DNA of 64,000 nucleotides from Teratosphaeria epicoccoides (Eukaryota > Ascomycota > Dothideomycetes > Mycosphaerellales > Teratosphaeriaceae), in NCBI GenBank assembly GCA_021401465.1, contig JADDMT010000078.1:1-64000 (forward strand), given 5' to 3'. The notes under the pieces were generated by a model. It was not told where the DNA came from. It made no database searches and saw only the letters and a list, made by a program, of their open reading frames with translations. Position numbers and translations under genes: made by a program. Positions 51,797 to 62,171 of this stretch are shown piece by piece. Positions within the stretch are counted from its first letter, which is position 1, and every line of letters starts with the position of its first letter.

Positions 51797-53119
51797 TTAA
51801 CCAACCTTGGACTGACCTAACGAGCGCAGCCGCTCCTCGCTCATCCCGACACCTTCTTGGAACCCGATGGCCTTCGAAAGACTTAACGCTTCCTCATACC
51901 TCTGCCTTGCCCCATTCACATCACTCAGCATCTCCGCAAACTCTCCCAAATTATGTGTCGCAACTGCACAACCAACATCACACTCCTCATCCCTCTCTGG
52001 CGGCTCAATGCAGGCCGCGACGTCCAAAGCCTTTTGCGCCCACATCTGCGCATTTTGAACGATGCTTTCCCTCGAGACGGGAGATGGCATGGTAATTCGC
52101 GATGCATCGGCGATGGCTTGCGACGAAGCGTGCTGCTGAGCTATTGCCGCGGCACGAGGCGACTGCTGCGCAAGCGCCGAAGCCAGATTGCTCATAAGGA
52201 CCACAGAATGACAGTCCCGCGTTGGGTACAAGCTCAGTGCTTGCAAGAACAGTGGGGCTGCGAGGTAGTGTTGGTCCTTCTCTTCATAGTTATGCGCCAA
52301 AGATTCTAGCGCCGCGCCGATTTCTGAGGCCGTCATCCACTGCCCGAAGACCTCGTTCATCTGCTCATCACTCAGTTTCTGGGCTTCCTGTACGTTGTTT
52401 CGTTTCCGCTGCTCCTTTAACGTTGTTTCCACAGCCCAGACCAGTCTTTCTTCCGCCGTCTCACGATCGTAGATTTCTGGTCTAGAGTACAGCTCCCCCA
52501 GCTTATTCGTGATAGCCACCACCTTTCCAAGTACTTTAGTCCGCTTTACTTTGTTGTGATCTAGGTCTCCAAACTCCTTTAGAAATTCCAGGCTGTCGTT
52601 TCGCAGGATCTCCAGCACCTGTATGGCCTTGGAATATGCTCTCACTTCCTCACACAGCTTTGCGATCTCAATCTTCACGCCCATGATCTCGTCACTGAAG
52701 GGATCCATTTGCAGCTCCTCTGCGACCTGTAATGCCTGCTTATAAAACTTCATCGCCTCTTGTGGCTGTAGGTCGGTATTCGTGAAGTACAGTGCTTTGC
52801 GCAGCTTTTTTGCGACTGGCTCTGGGAATTTATGGAAAGACTTGATGATGTAGTTTTGATAGAGGATGTTGGCGTAGAAGATCATGCCGGCGCCAGCGAA
52901 GATTGCCAGGACAGCGACTGAAGCCGTGACTGGACTGTCTTGGAAGACTCTGCGGGCATTGCTGGCGAACGACTCGTTTCTCCGTGGCTGTCCAGGGCAT
53001 TGTGGTGGTCTCGGATTTGGTCGTCGAGGTAGAGTATGAAGACAATGTTTTCGAGTCTGCTGAGGTGTCTGGCGGGTCAACTGCCGCAGCGGCAAGCGTA
53101 GTACTGATCTAACAGACAT
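51797..53119 (-). CDS. MGR3: Mitochondrial TPR protein, Mgr3-like
   Basis: 440 aa from the ATG at 53117-53119 (the longer frame begins at TTG). The N-terminal about 60 residues are Arg/Pro/Gln-rich without acids, a mitochondrial presequence. One membrane span follows (SVAVLAIFAGAGMIFYANIL). The rest is TPR-like: EAMKFYKQALQVAEELQMDP, AKLCEEVRAYSKAIQVLEIL, TASEIGAALESLAHNYEEKD, CAVATHNLGEFAEMLSDVNG and ARQRYEEALSLSKAIGF. Yeast Mgr3 binds the i-AAA protease in the inner membrane and helps deliver substrates, and the layout agrees. Intronless, head to head with the SRAP gene (167 bp apart). Confidence 0.82.
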   Translation of the reverse strand: MSVRSVLRLPLRQLTRQTPQQTRKHCLHTLPRRPNPRPPQCPGQPRRNESFASNARRVFQDSPVTASVAVLAIFAGAGMIFYANILYQNYIIKSFHKFPEPVAKKLRKALYFTNTDLQPQEAMKFYKQALQVAEELQMDPFSDEIMGVKIEIAKLCEEVRAYSKAIQVLEILRNDSLEFLKEFGDLDHNKVKRTKVLGKVVAITNKLGELYSRPEIYDRETAEERLVWAVETTLKEQRKRNNVQEAQKLSDEQMNEVFGQWMTASEIGAALESLAHNYEEKDQHYLAAPLFLQALSLYPTRDCHSVVLMSNLASALAQQSPRAAAIAQQHASSQAIADASRITMPSPVSRESIVQNAQMWAQKALDVAACIEPPERDEECDVGCAVATHNLGEFAEMLSDVNGARQRYEEALSLSKAIGFQEGVGMSEERLRSLGQSKVG

Positions 53120-53286
53120 GATGCGTCTTGAGGAGAGAAATAAGAAGAACCGCAGATGAAGCCACAAATAGTCCGGAGGTGCCTAGGAGGTGAGTTTCGG
53201 GCGATGACGTTGAGTTCGCGACCAACGCTTCTTCCACTTTAAAATGTGCCTTGATCCATCACCTGTAATGTATCAACAGCAGCAAG
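53120..53286. promoter_or_regulatory. Bidirectional promoter, MGR3-like and SRAP/HMCES genes
   Basis: 167 bp between divergent ATGs. It contains a CRE-like TGACGT at 53205-53210 and an A/T stretch (TTTAAAAT) near 53238. Assignment of factors is not possible. Confidence 0.55.
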
Positions 53287-54639
53287 ATGTGTGGCCGGTA
53301 TGCTCTCAGTCTACCACCGTCCCGAGTGCGACTGCGACTGGCAGATCAGAATATGCCAGCAGACCAAGCGCCAGAGGACGATGACGATCAGATCCGACAG
53401 ACCTACAATTTCGCACCGGGATACCACGGATTAATATACCGAGCAGATACTTCTGATCGAGGAAATGCGCCGAACAGCAGTCAAGATGACGGAGGCGAGC
53501 CATCATCCAAGAGAGCAAAGCTATCACACAATGGCCAAAGCAGCACAGACAACGGTGGCATGACCAAGGAAACACACTACAAGCTGCAAGCCATGAAATG
53601 GGGCCTCATACCCTTCTGGACCAAGCGACCACCTGACTATGGCTCTCAGAAGCGAACCATCAATTGTCGCGACGACAGCTTGATCGAGAATCGCGGGATG
53701 TGGAACACGATGAAACAACGCAAACGCTGTATCGTCATTGCGGAAGGCTTCTATGAATGGCTGAAGAAGAATGGTGGGAAGGCGAAGATTCCGCATTTCA
53801 CCAGACGGAAAGATGGACAATTGATGTGCTTTGCAGGGCTTTGGGACATGGTGCAGTATGAAGGCAGTGAGGAGAAGCTTTATAGCTACACTATCATTAC
53901 AACGGACTCGAACAAGCAATTGAGCTTTTTGCATGATCGCATGCCGGCGATATTGGAGCCCGGTTCGGAGCAGTTGAAAGCTTGGCTGGATCCAAATAGA
54001 ATTGGGTGGGACAAGGAGTTGCAGGGCATGCTGAAGCCGTTCCAGGGTGAATTGGAATGTTATCCTGTAGACAAGGGAGTGGGCAAGGTTGGGAATAACA
54101 GTCCACAGTTTGTGGTGCCCTTGGATAGCAAGGAGAACAAGAAGAATATCGCCAACTTCTTTGGGAAGCAAAAAGAGACCGCCAAAGACGCTGCGGCCAA
54201 GAACGAGGCCGCGAAGAAGGAGGAAGAGGCCGAGCATGAAGAGGACGTGGAAATGAAGAATGGGGAGTACGAAAATAGGAAAACATCAAAGGTCGAAGAT
54301 CCAGAGACCAAAGCGCCGCTGCCGAAACCAGAGGATGAACCAGACGTGCATCTGGGGAAGGCTATACAGGCTTCGCTCGAGGACGTCGATGACGGTGCGA
54401 TGAAAAATGCCGCGGAGCAGACCATTGGAAAGAGTATCAAGCGTGAGGTCTCTGACCTCAAGGATGAGGAGATGTTGCAGACTATGGAGAGCTCCAAAAA
54501 TTCGAGAAAGAGAGGAGCTCAGAGTCCTGTCGAAGGCGCCCCGGCGAAGAAGACGAGGAGCGCGACGAGTAATCAAATGGTGGCGAAAAGTCCGGTAAAG
54601 GGTAGTAATGCGAAGATTACGAATTTTTTTGGAAAGTAA
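53287..54639 (+). CDS. SRAP-domain abasic-site shield protein (HMCES/YedK type)
   Basis: 450 aa, intronless. The start MCGRYAL is fixed by the family: Met removal exposes Cys2, which crosslinks to abasic sites in single-stranded DNA. Other active-site residues are Asn126 (TINCRDDS), Glu153 (AEGFYEW) and His216 (FLHDRMPAIL). Relative to bacterial YedK it has a 45-residue disordered insert (about 52-96) and a long charged tail. Two near-identical PCNA-binding-like motifs stand at 287-292 (NIANFF) and at the very end (KITNFFGK). The protein should act at stalled replication forks. The tail between is Glu/Lys-rich with KKTRS- and KKEEEAEHEED-type stretches. Confidence 0.92.
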   Translation: MCGRYALSLPPSRVRLRLADQNMPADQAPEDDDDQIRQTYNFAPGYHGLIYRADTSDRGNAPNSSQDDGGEPSSKRAKLSHNGQSSTDNGGMTKETHYKLQAMKWGLIPFWTKRPPDYGSQKRTINCRDDSLIENRGMWNTMKQRKRCIVIAEGFYEWLKKNGGKAKIPHFTRRKDGQLMCFAGLWDMVQYEGSEEKLYSYTIITTDSNKQLSFLHDRMPAILEPGSEQLKAWLDPNRIGWDKELQGMLKPFQGELECYPVDKGVGKVGNNSPQFVVPLDSKENKKNIANFFGKQKETAKDAAAKNEAAKKEEEAEHEEDVEMKNGEYENRKTSKVEDPETKAPLPKPEDEPDVHLGKAIQASLEDVDDGAMKNAAEQTIGKSIKREVSDLKDEEMLQTMESSKNSRKRGAQSPVEGAPAKKTRSATSNQMVAKSPVKGSNAKITNFFGK

Positions 54640-55204
54640 GCCGGTGCTAAATGGCGGCTAGGTTGGCTTGTGGTGATAATGGATGCTTCATCATGGTGGT
54701 GATGGTGAGAGCCAGCTGGTCGTTGATGCTTGATACATACAGGCACAAGATCCATGTTGATGGCAGACGAATGATGATTATTGATAGTGCAGTATGATGT
54801 ACCATGACGATCGTGACATTGAGTGTCATGATAACTTGGGGATGATTGTACAATAATACCTTGCCCCAGCATCGCAATGAGAGGCGATTCTGTCGATGTG
54901 TAGCAGTCCTTTCCTGCTGATATCAAGCGTGGCCTCGAAGCCATGGCCTCTCGCTGCAGAGCTTCTGTTGCCGCCGCACAGCCGTGTAAGTCAATCCACA
55001 TCGCTCTCGATCTGCTCTCGCCCTGCAAGACTCGTCGTGAGTGCGCAGTACTGTGCACCTACACCCAAGAGCTATTGTCGCATCCTCACCCAACGCAGCC
55101 TCCACTACCCATCGTGTCACAACTGACCCCGCGCGTTTATATCATGTCCTCATATCTGATAGCGATACAGTTCCACATCCCAATGTTAGTCCTCTAAGCA
55201 AGCC
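54640..55204. other. Convergent 3' flank without a gene
   Basis: 565 bp after the SRAP gene. ATGATG/CATCAT-type simple sequence is frequent (54660-54860). No gene is supported. Confidence 0.45.
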
Positions 55205-55432
55205 TCACGTTTGCTTCTTCGCATCCTCCTTCACCTGCGCTCGGCTCTTCGGCTTCTCGCCTGTGAATATGGACTTGATCCCCTCGCCGATTGTGATCAT
55301 GATGATGGCAATCAGGTACTGGATCATCTGTACCACCCATTTCGCCGGGCCCCAAAGACGCTTATCTTGGACTTCGCCAGCGCCTTTGATGAAGTTGCCA
55401 CTGAAGGACTGTTGCGATCGTGACTCTGACAT
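55205..55432 (-). CDS. Small single-span membrane protein, hypothetical
   Basis: 75 aa from the ATG at 55430-55432. The frame is open 28 codons further, but the start MSESRSQQSFSGNFIKGAGE looks better and an acceptor-like CTTTCCAG lies just upstream (55445-55452), so a spliced leader is possible. A hydrophobic helix (VVQMIQYLIAIIMITIGEGI) is followed by a basic Lys-rich tail (GEKPKSRAQVKEDAKKQT). No family name. Small proteins of this shape occur in fungal mitochondria or ER. Confidence 0.5.
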   Translation of the reverse strand: MSESRSQQSFSGNFIKGAGEVQDKRLWGPAKWVVQMIQYLIAIIMITIGEGIKSIFTGEKPKSRAQVKEDAKKQT

Positions 55433-56239
55433 GATTGGGAAGATCCTGGAAAGTGTCAAGGTCGGCGATCGAAGACTCGATGTATTCGTCTCGGTGACTG
55501 ATAATGAGTGTGGCACACTCGGTGTGGTGTGTTTGCGGGATGACTAATCGCAGGAGCTCTTTGTCAGAAGAAAGCTGTGTCAATCAAATGTTTCTGGACC
55601 GTTGGTGCACGATTTGAGGGGTAAAGAGGGTGGTGGGAATATATAGCGGACAGAGAGGAATCCGCCTGCATGCTGGATCTTGACGGACTCTCGAGATCGC
55701 ATCTTGTGAGGTCATCCATGTTGGTGACGATGCTACATGCACGGACGTTTGGCCATTATGCGTCCGCGTTTCTCTGGGTGGGATGTTCGGGTGCCTTCTC
55801 GCCTTCGCATTTCTATCAGCTTAGAGCAGCGACGAGCTTCGGACATGGCAGACAATTGCTTTGCTCTGCAATGCACAATACTACCATCCGAGCTCCCAAT
55901 GGCCCCACGCCCGCGACTGCCGCAGTTGCGGCTGCCTCTCGCCGAGATCGCAGCTGTTTTCTGCCCCGCCGCTACGCACCTTCCGCGTTGGATGATTGAG
56001 CTTAATTGGCAATTCGTCAGCGCTGCCCAGTATGGCTGCGAAAACGTGATGACAGCAGGCATGTCACAGGCAGAGGAGCTGTGAGCAGATGATGACACCA
56101 GACTGTCTTACAATTCTTTCATCTACACTCACGGAATCACTTCGTCGTGGACAAGACCGCGGCTAAAGGCGCCTTTTCATATCTCAATATCGGCCTGCAA
56201 GTACTTACTCACTTCTCATTACACTGCTGGTAAGTAGAG
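55433..56239. other. Intergenic upstream of the gamma-glutamyltransferase gene
   Basis: About 800 bp. Frames of about 110-120 codons on both strands overlap each other and have no features. The promoter of the next gene lies here, with a CT-rich stretch at about 56100-56240. Confidence 0.45.
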
Positions 56240-58118
56240 ATGCCTCTGAATACTTCCGCCATATATCCTTCAGCGGATCCAGAGTTCGCTGCTTTCCCGT
56301 CCAGGCGCAGTGTGGTCCACAGCACAAAAGGCATCGTCAGCTCAACGCAGCCTCTGGCCTCACAATGCGGTCTGGAGATCCTCAGGAAAGGCGGAAATGC
56401 TGCCGATGCCGCAGTTGCAGTCGCAGCAGGCCTGAACGTCACTGAGCCGGGATCAACTGGCATTGGGGGTGACATGTTCTGCTTGTTCTACGATGCGAAG
56501 ACGAAGAAGGTGCACAGCTTGAATGGATCGGGCAGAAGCGGGAAGAACTGCACTCTTGAGACAATACGCAAGAGTCTGGGCATCAGGGACGGCAAGACCG
56601 GCTCCATACCCATGAATAGCGTGCATTCGGTCACTGTTCCTGGAGCTGCAGCAGGCTGGGTAGACACAGTTGAGCAGTTTGGCAGTGGAAAGTTGAGTCT
56701 AGCGGAGGTCCTTGAGCCGGCGGTGAGGCTGGCCGAGGAGGGATATCCTGTCAGCGAGTCAATAGCCTACTATGTAAGATTGATAGCGTTCCAACAAGCG
56801 TACTTTAATCACTGACAACGAGCAGTGGGGCAGCTCGGAGGCGCTGATCAAAGGAGCCTCACCCAACGGTGCTGAAATGCTAAAGAAGGACTCGAATGCA
56901 AAAGGCGGCTGCCGAGCGCCCAAGCCTGGCGAGATTTTCAAGAATCCGACATTAGCCAACACCTTCCGCCTGCTTGGCAATAATGGCAAGAAAGGCTTCT
57001 ACGAAGGCCCTGTCGCCGAAGCTTACGTCAAGGTCGTCTCGGATCTTGGTGGCTACATCACGCTCGATGACTTGAAGCATCACGCAGAGACAGGGACTGA
57101 GGAGACCGAGCCGATCAGCTTGAAGTTCCACGCTCAAGATGCCGCGAAGAAGCATGGCAAACACATGCATGATTCAAGTTCAGAAGGAGTTGAAATCTGG
57201 GAGCACCCTCCCAACGGTCAAGGTATCGTTGCACTTATGGCACTCGGCATCATCCAGGAGCTCGAAAAGACTGGTCGAATTCCCAAATTTGGCGTTAGAG
57301 ACCACAATACTGCACCTTATCTTCATGCCGTAATCGAAGCACTGCAAATAGCTTTCGCAGATGCCAACTGGTGGGTCACAGACCCAAACGTCGAAAAGAT
57401 ACCCACGAAAGGCCTCGTCAGTCCCAAATACCTTGCCGAGCGCGCCAAGCTTTTCAGCCCGGACAAGGCATCAGCACCGGTAAGTCATGGTAGTCCAGCA
57501 CACAACCATTCAGACACTGTCTACTTCGCGGTAACGGATAGCGAGGGCAACGGGATCTCTTTTATCAACAGCAACTACGGCGGTTTCGGTACCTGTATCA
57601 TTCCCAGGGGCTGTGGCTTCACCCTCCAGAACCGCGGCGCAAACTTCGTACTGCAGCCGAATGACCACCCGAACATCTATGCTCCGAGGAAGCGACCATA
57701 CCACACCATCATCCCGGCCCTTGTCACCAATGCAGCGGATCAGACTCTGCACTCAGTCTACGGCGTCATGGGCGGATTCATGCAGCCGCAGGGACACGTC
57801 CAGGTGCTTCTGAATCAGCTCATTTTCGAATTGACTCCACAGGCTGCACTTGATGCCCCGAGATTGTGTATTGGCGCTGGCATGCCAGAGGCCGGAGATG
57901 TTATGGACCGGACTGTGTACTTGGAAGAGGGCATGCCAGAGAAGACTGTTGAGGATCTCAAGAAATTAGGCCACAAGGTCGAGGTGGTGATGGGCTGGCA
58001 GCGAGGATTATTTGGGCGTGGACAGCTGATCCGGTGGCATATTGATCCGGTGGAGAAGCAGGGAGTGTGGAGCGCCGGGAGTGATCCGAGAGGTGATGGT
58101 GCCGCTGTTCCGCAGTGA
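56240..58118 (+). CDS. Gamma-glutamyltransferase-family Ntn hydrolase
   Basis: Join(56240..56773, 56826..58118) gives 608 aa over a 52-bp intron. Without splicing the frame ends 13 codons later. Family motifs: GIVSSTQPLASQCGLEILRK and GGNAADAAVAVAAGLNVTEP near the start, GIGGDMFCLFYD, and in the second half HSDTVYFAVTDSEGN, where Thr409 should be the autocatalytic cleavage point and nucleophile, then NSNYGGFGTCIIPRGCGFTL and LHSVYGVMGGFMQPQGHVQV. Such enzymes hydrolyse or transfer the gamma-glutamyl group of glutathione and its conjugates. There is no signal peptide, so it is closer to the cytosolic bacterial-type (YwrD-like) branch than to the vacuolar enzyme. Substrate unknown. Confidence 0.9.
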
Positions 58119-59089
58119 GTCCATTCATCATGGAGATGACGACGAGGGTAGATGCGTCTTTACAGCTCGCATTGGTTGATGGGCCTTACAGCACAGGGTA
58201 GCGACGAGCAATGTGGTCAGTCAAGCAAGGCCATATACGTTGGTAACAACCATGTAGTGGGTGCGAACTCGCCATCCTCTCGGCGGTCATTACCGATCCA
58301 TCACCTGCATTCGGCCCGCCATCTGCCCGCATCTTGCCGTCCTTATACAAGGCTTTGCCTATGATTGCATCGCACTGTCAGCTCCTCGAGGCGGTGTGTA
58401 CAAACTAGACAAAATGAAGTCGGTATGACTTACCTCGTTGCAAACCTGCGGCTTGGCGCCCTCTGACTTTACATCATGGCTCTGGTAGCATGCGCCCTCG
58501 AACTAAGTGGGCTTGCGTAGCAGGTCTGTTGGATGATATGTCAGGATTTGGTTCGTTTGATGATCTGCTGCTCGGATAGCCTCTTCAATGAAGCTATCAC
58601 CATGGGCTCGCGCTGTTCAAGGCGAGGACACTGCCTGTCGTAGCCCAAGCGCAGTGCCAACTTGCTCCATCGCTCTTTGTTGTCATCTTTCCCGGGGGTA
58701 GCAGTAAGCCAAGGAGCATTGTCAGCCTTCGCGAAGTTACGTGGGATCTCCGTGACGGTTCCCTGCACCTATCTCTGCCGGAACTGCGGCATGTCCTGAG
58801 CAAGAGTCTGGCGTCGACAGCCATCGTCTCGATCTATGGCTCTGCTCTGACGGGATAGGTCGCCAATGGCGGACGTACCAGAAGCTGCCTCATGTACGTG
58901 GGACTTTGACAGGCCGGCGTCAGCCATGGCGGCATAAAAGAGCAAGAGACATATGTGTAGAGGAGCACATGAGGTTCCTGATTCGACAATGTATAGCGAA
59001 GGTACGGGATACACTAGTGATGGAATTGTGCCCATCTAGTGTCAGATTCCAACATTCTGTCACCGGGTGAGATTGTAGCCGCGTCGCTA
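58119..59089. other. Intergenic region
   Basis: 970 bp. A minus-strand frame at 58541-58768 (75 aa) looks protein-like but matches nothing I know and starts inside unclear sequence. No gene is supported. Confidence 0.4.
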
Positions 59090-60192
59090 TCTTGGCAGGA
59101 CTGTCACGAAGTCGATCAAAGCATTTGGCCATTGCCTTCTCCATGCTGGCGATGGCTTTGCTTGGCCTGCAATGTCGTTGTTCCATATCGAGGGAAACCT
59201 ATCATTGGACGATGTGATGAATTGTCGTATCTGGTCGTCATTTACGTTGCCATTCCAGGAGCCAGTCCAGAATGCAAAAGCGCATGCTGGAACCTGTCAC
59301 GCGTTTCACCCTGACCTGATTATAACTGTCGAAAGCCACATTGATCTGCTCTTGTCCAGGTCGCTGCTGGTCTACCCTCGCGAGAAGCTCGTCAATAACA
59401 TACGCATCTTCCATTGGCTGTGCGCCGCCTTGGCCTTGGCTGTTCAGAATCGGTGTTGGGTGCAATGAATAGAACGCGTGCTGCTCATGACAGACCTACT
59501 GTGGTGGCGCGAAATGAGCGGCATCGCCAATGAGGCAGACTCGTCCTCGCGATACCGACTCTGGTTGCACGCCGTGGTAGTGGGTCGCCAATACCGGAGG
59601 GTAACCTGGGCCGAGCTGAATGCGTCTCACTCAAATGCCATCGCAAGCAATGACAACGCTAGCCCGGTCTTGAGTGCCGTCGGCGGATTTCAAAGAGACT
59701 CATAGAGCGCAAGGGGCTCCTTGTTGAACGGAGCGATTTCGAGGCCAGCCTTTTCCGCAAGCTGCAGCAGCAGCTCGTTCTTCGACATCATGTTCCCGAT
59801 AGGTGGTGACATGACTTCAGTAATCAATTTAGCTTCCTGGGGGTTCCCTGAAGGCGCACCAAAATGCACTTGAGACCGAACATCCTTTTTGCCGGGCAGG
59901 TCCCGCGTACGCCTATGTACACAGCTTCGCCAAGATCTTTGTCGATCAGATCAAATACGGCCAGAGCATTCGGCCCAAAATTGATGCTTGCCCCAAATTC
60001 CGTGAATGTCGAATGTAATCTGTAGATTATAAACCGCACCAAGCGAGTTCGAAGGGCCACTGCTAGAGCCAGGCCGCATAGTCCGCCGCCGACGATGGCG
60101 GCATGGAGTACACCATCTGTGTATGTGATAGAGCGGCCTGTTATGTCAAGGTATCCCAGGCGCAGACGGGGGGCAGATCCAGAAATGGCCAA
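59090..60192 (-). pseudogene. FAD-dependent monooxygenase (salicylate-hydroxylase-like) pseudogene
   Basis: Read from 60192 downward, pieces of one FAD monooxygenase appear in order: the GxGxxG FAD fold (AAIVGGGLCGLALAVALR) and FGASINFGPNALAVFDLIDK; then, after a frame change, LLLQLAEKAGLEIAPF; then RASVVIACDGI, GRVCLIGDAAHFAPPQ (the GD motif) and GGAQPMEDAYVIDELLARV, with AFDSYNQVRVKR; and finally, after another shift, WNNDIAGQAK. Internal TGA and TAG stops and at least two frame changes break it, and it is shorter than the usual 400-450 aa. Introns cannot explain all breaks. Intact relatives hydroxylate aromatic acids. The decay looks like ordinary mutation, not RIP. Confidence 0.8.
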
Positions 60193-61084
60193 TGGGTTCA
60201 GCTACGCCATCCAATGAAGATGAGCCATCTCATACCCACCGACTGTGTGTCGGGCGGCCGCAGCAACGACATATCTAGACGAGCCATCAGGAGTGCGCTT
60301 GCCCTTGAAAGTTCACCAAAGAGCGATTTTGCGAGAGCTACAGAGTGGGTAAGTCGGGCAGAGAGGGTCAGCGGCCCTGAGTCCATCACAAGATCGCATC
60401 TCTGACGTCCCGATTGAGTTTTTGCAGATGCAGATGCATATCATATGTCGCGTACTGTGTGTGAGGATGTGGTGGTGTGGCCGCTGCAGATGAACACAAG
60501 ACCCTTACCGAAAGAGCTCATCATGGTGGCGTCGACAGCGGACGTGCGGAGTCCACCAAGAGAATCATTTGAAGGTGCAGTTAGCCGGTTCAGACTCACT
60601 CTCAGCGCTATCACAAATACCTACATGTTCAGATATGAGGATGACAAAAGAATTGGACCCAGACCTACCTACTTGCGGTCTCGGAACGGGGCATTCTACA
60701 GCTGGTCCCTGCGCTTCTTCAAGAAACGCGAAGGCCAGAATCGACCAGGGCCTCTAAGTCTCACAACATGCGGTGTCAAGTCGCATCAGGCACATTAACG
60801 AGCTTCCGCGCTGCCCAGCCGCGGAGAATCTGCCGCTAGGTATAGCGCAGGCCGTCATTCGCCGCGAACTGTCCATAAACGCTGAGAGGAAGCGTGCCGG
60901 CCGTCACTGGGCCATGCGACCTTTCGGCGTGCCTGCTAGTTCGATGAACGCACAGAAGTGTGGGCTAGGAGGCTGTAAATCGTGCGTAAGCCCTGCTGCC
61001 AACTCCTGCAAATTTCCTCGGAAGTAGCATCCGTGTCTTGTCACCCGTCGCGTACATGAAATTTCATTTCAACCCTGGAGCCTG
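60193..61084. other. Intergenic region
   Basis: About 890 bp upstream of the pseudogene. A plus-strand frame (60445-60798) is open but featureless. Nothing is supported. Confidence 0.4.
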
Positions 61085-61634
61085 CTACTTGGACCCCCCG
61101 AACCAGCTCGAGACGCCGCTCTTCGCTTTGCTTGCACCCTATTTGAAGTCAGCGAAGCTATCACGCCAACTAGGTCCAAGCCAGAGCTGGAGATACTTGC
61201 CTCGGTCACGCTCTTGTCGAACTTGTCAATTGCCGCATTCGCCTGAACCTTCGCATCATGTGCACTCTGCTCGATGCTCTTCTCAGCATCCTTCCGATAC
61301 GTGTCGAGCTTAGCATCCACCTTGCTCAATCCCGATTTCGCGTCTGCGACCGTCTGATCGAACTTCTTGCCAGCGTCTGCAGCAAGGACCTGGCCGTCCT
61401 TCTTCACTTCCTTCTCGGCGCCTGGCAGGTGGCTCTTGATCTCGCGGGAAAGCTTGGCGGCGTCGGCTGCGGAGAAGATGGTTAGCAGAGGGGCAGCAAG
61501 TATCGACATCGAATTCGCGAACCTTCAGCCTTCTTCTCCGCGACCTTGGGGTCTCCGCCTGCATTGTAGAGGTAGTAGCCAACGCCACCGGCGGCAGCGA
61601 GGCCGGTGATTTGCCAAAAGCGTGCGCCGGACAT
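61085..61634 (-). CDS. 'Calcofluor white hypersensitive' family protein
   Basis: Three exons, complement(61523..61634, 61201..61466, 61085..61138), give 143 aa. Exon 1 encodes MSGARFWQITGLAAAGGVGY, a short membrane anchor continuing YLYNAGGDPKVAEKKAE. Exon 2 is a long amphipathic helix (GKKFDQTVADAKSGLSKVDA, KLDTYRKDAEKSIEQSAHDA). Exon 3 restores the family's Trp-containing end (SKAKSGVSSWFGGSK). Intron 1 has an unusual GTTCGC donor and intron 2 starts with GC (GCAAGT). Reading through intron 2 would give an unrelated tail. Fungal relatives carry this name from a wall-stress phenotype. The biochemical role is unknown and the N-terminus suggests a mitochondrial or ER membrane. Confidence 0.8.
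61139..61200 (-). other. GC-AG intron (62 bp)
   Basis: On the coding strand the intron runs from GCAAGTATCT to CAAATAG. A GT donor 4 bases downstream would break the frame, whereas the GC donor keeps phase 0 and gives the conserved C-terminus. Confidence 0.7.
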
Positions 61635-62171
61635 TGTGCAGTGGTTACGAGTAGCTGTAGATGGGTATTGGAGCTCTCGTGGACTTGTTTACGTGAACAC
61701 GGTTGTGCAGAAGGTGTTCAATGTAGTCATTCCTGTACCAGCAAGGTGCGCAGCTCACTCCCCGCCGATCGGCGGTGACGTGTGCGGCTGAAAGGCTGGC
61801 ACCTCAAGCTTTCTGCTTTCTCATCTGTGCGCACCTGCCTGTCGTGGACAGATCCCAACAAACCTACTCCTCTCTACAACAATCGGCGGAGGAAGTCGCG
61901 GTAGGTGGAACAAGAACACTGTAGGCGACGGACGCTTCACCCGTATCTAGGCAAGGAACAACAGCACTTCTCAATACAGACTAGAAATGAGAGTAGCAGC
62001 AATATGACAGTGACACGCGAAGAATCACAGTCACAGCACCACCGCTTCAGCCTGGGAACCGTGTTCTGCTCCCACCGCGGAACGGAGTTTGGCGATATAC
62101 TGTTCAGCCCGATTCAGCTCAAGGACAGGTGACGACGACCTTCCATATATCCCCGCGTATATTACTAGACC
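61635..62171. promoter_or_regulatory. Divergent promoter region of the last two genes
   Basis: 537 bp between divergent start codons. No coding potential and no clear factor site. Confidence 0.45.

Noticed and set aside
60445..61027. Frames of 84-117 codons between the pseudogene and the 61-kb gene
   Set aside because: No recognisable domain and conflicting phases.
55000..62000. Secondary-metabolite or catabolic gene cluster
   Set aside because: A GGT-family enzyme, a monooxygenase pseudogene and small membrane proteins without any core synthase or cluster regulator do not make a cluster.
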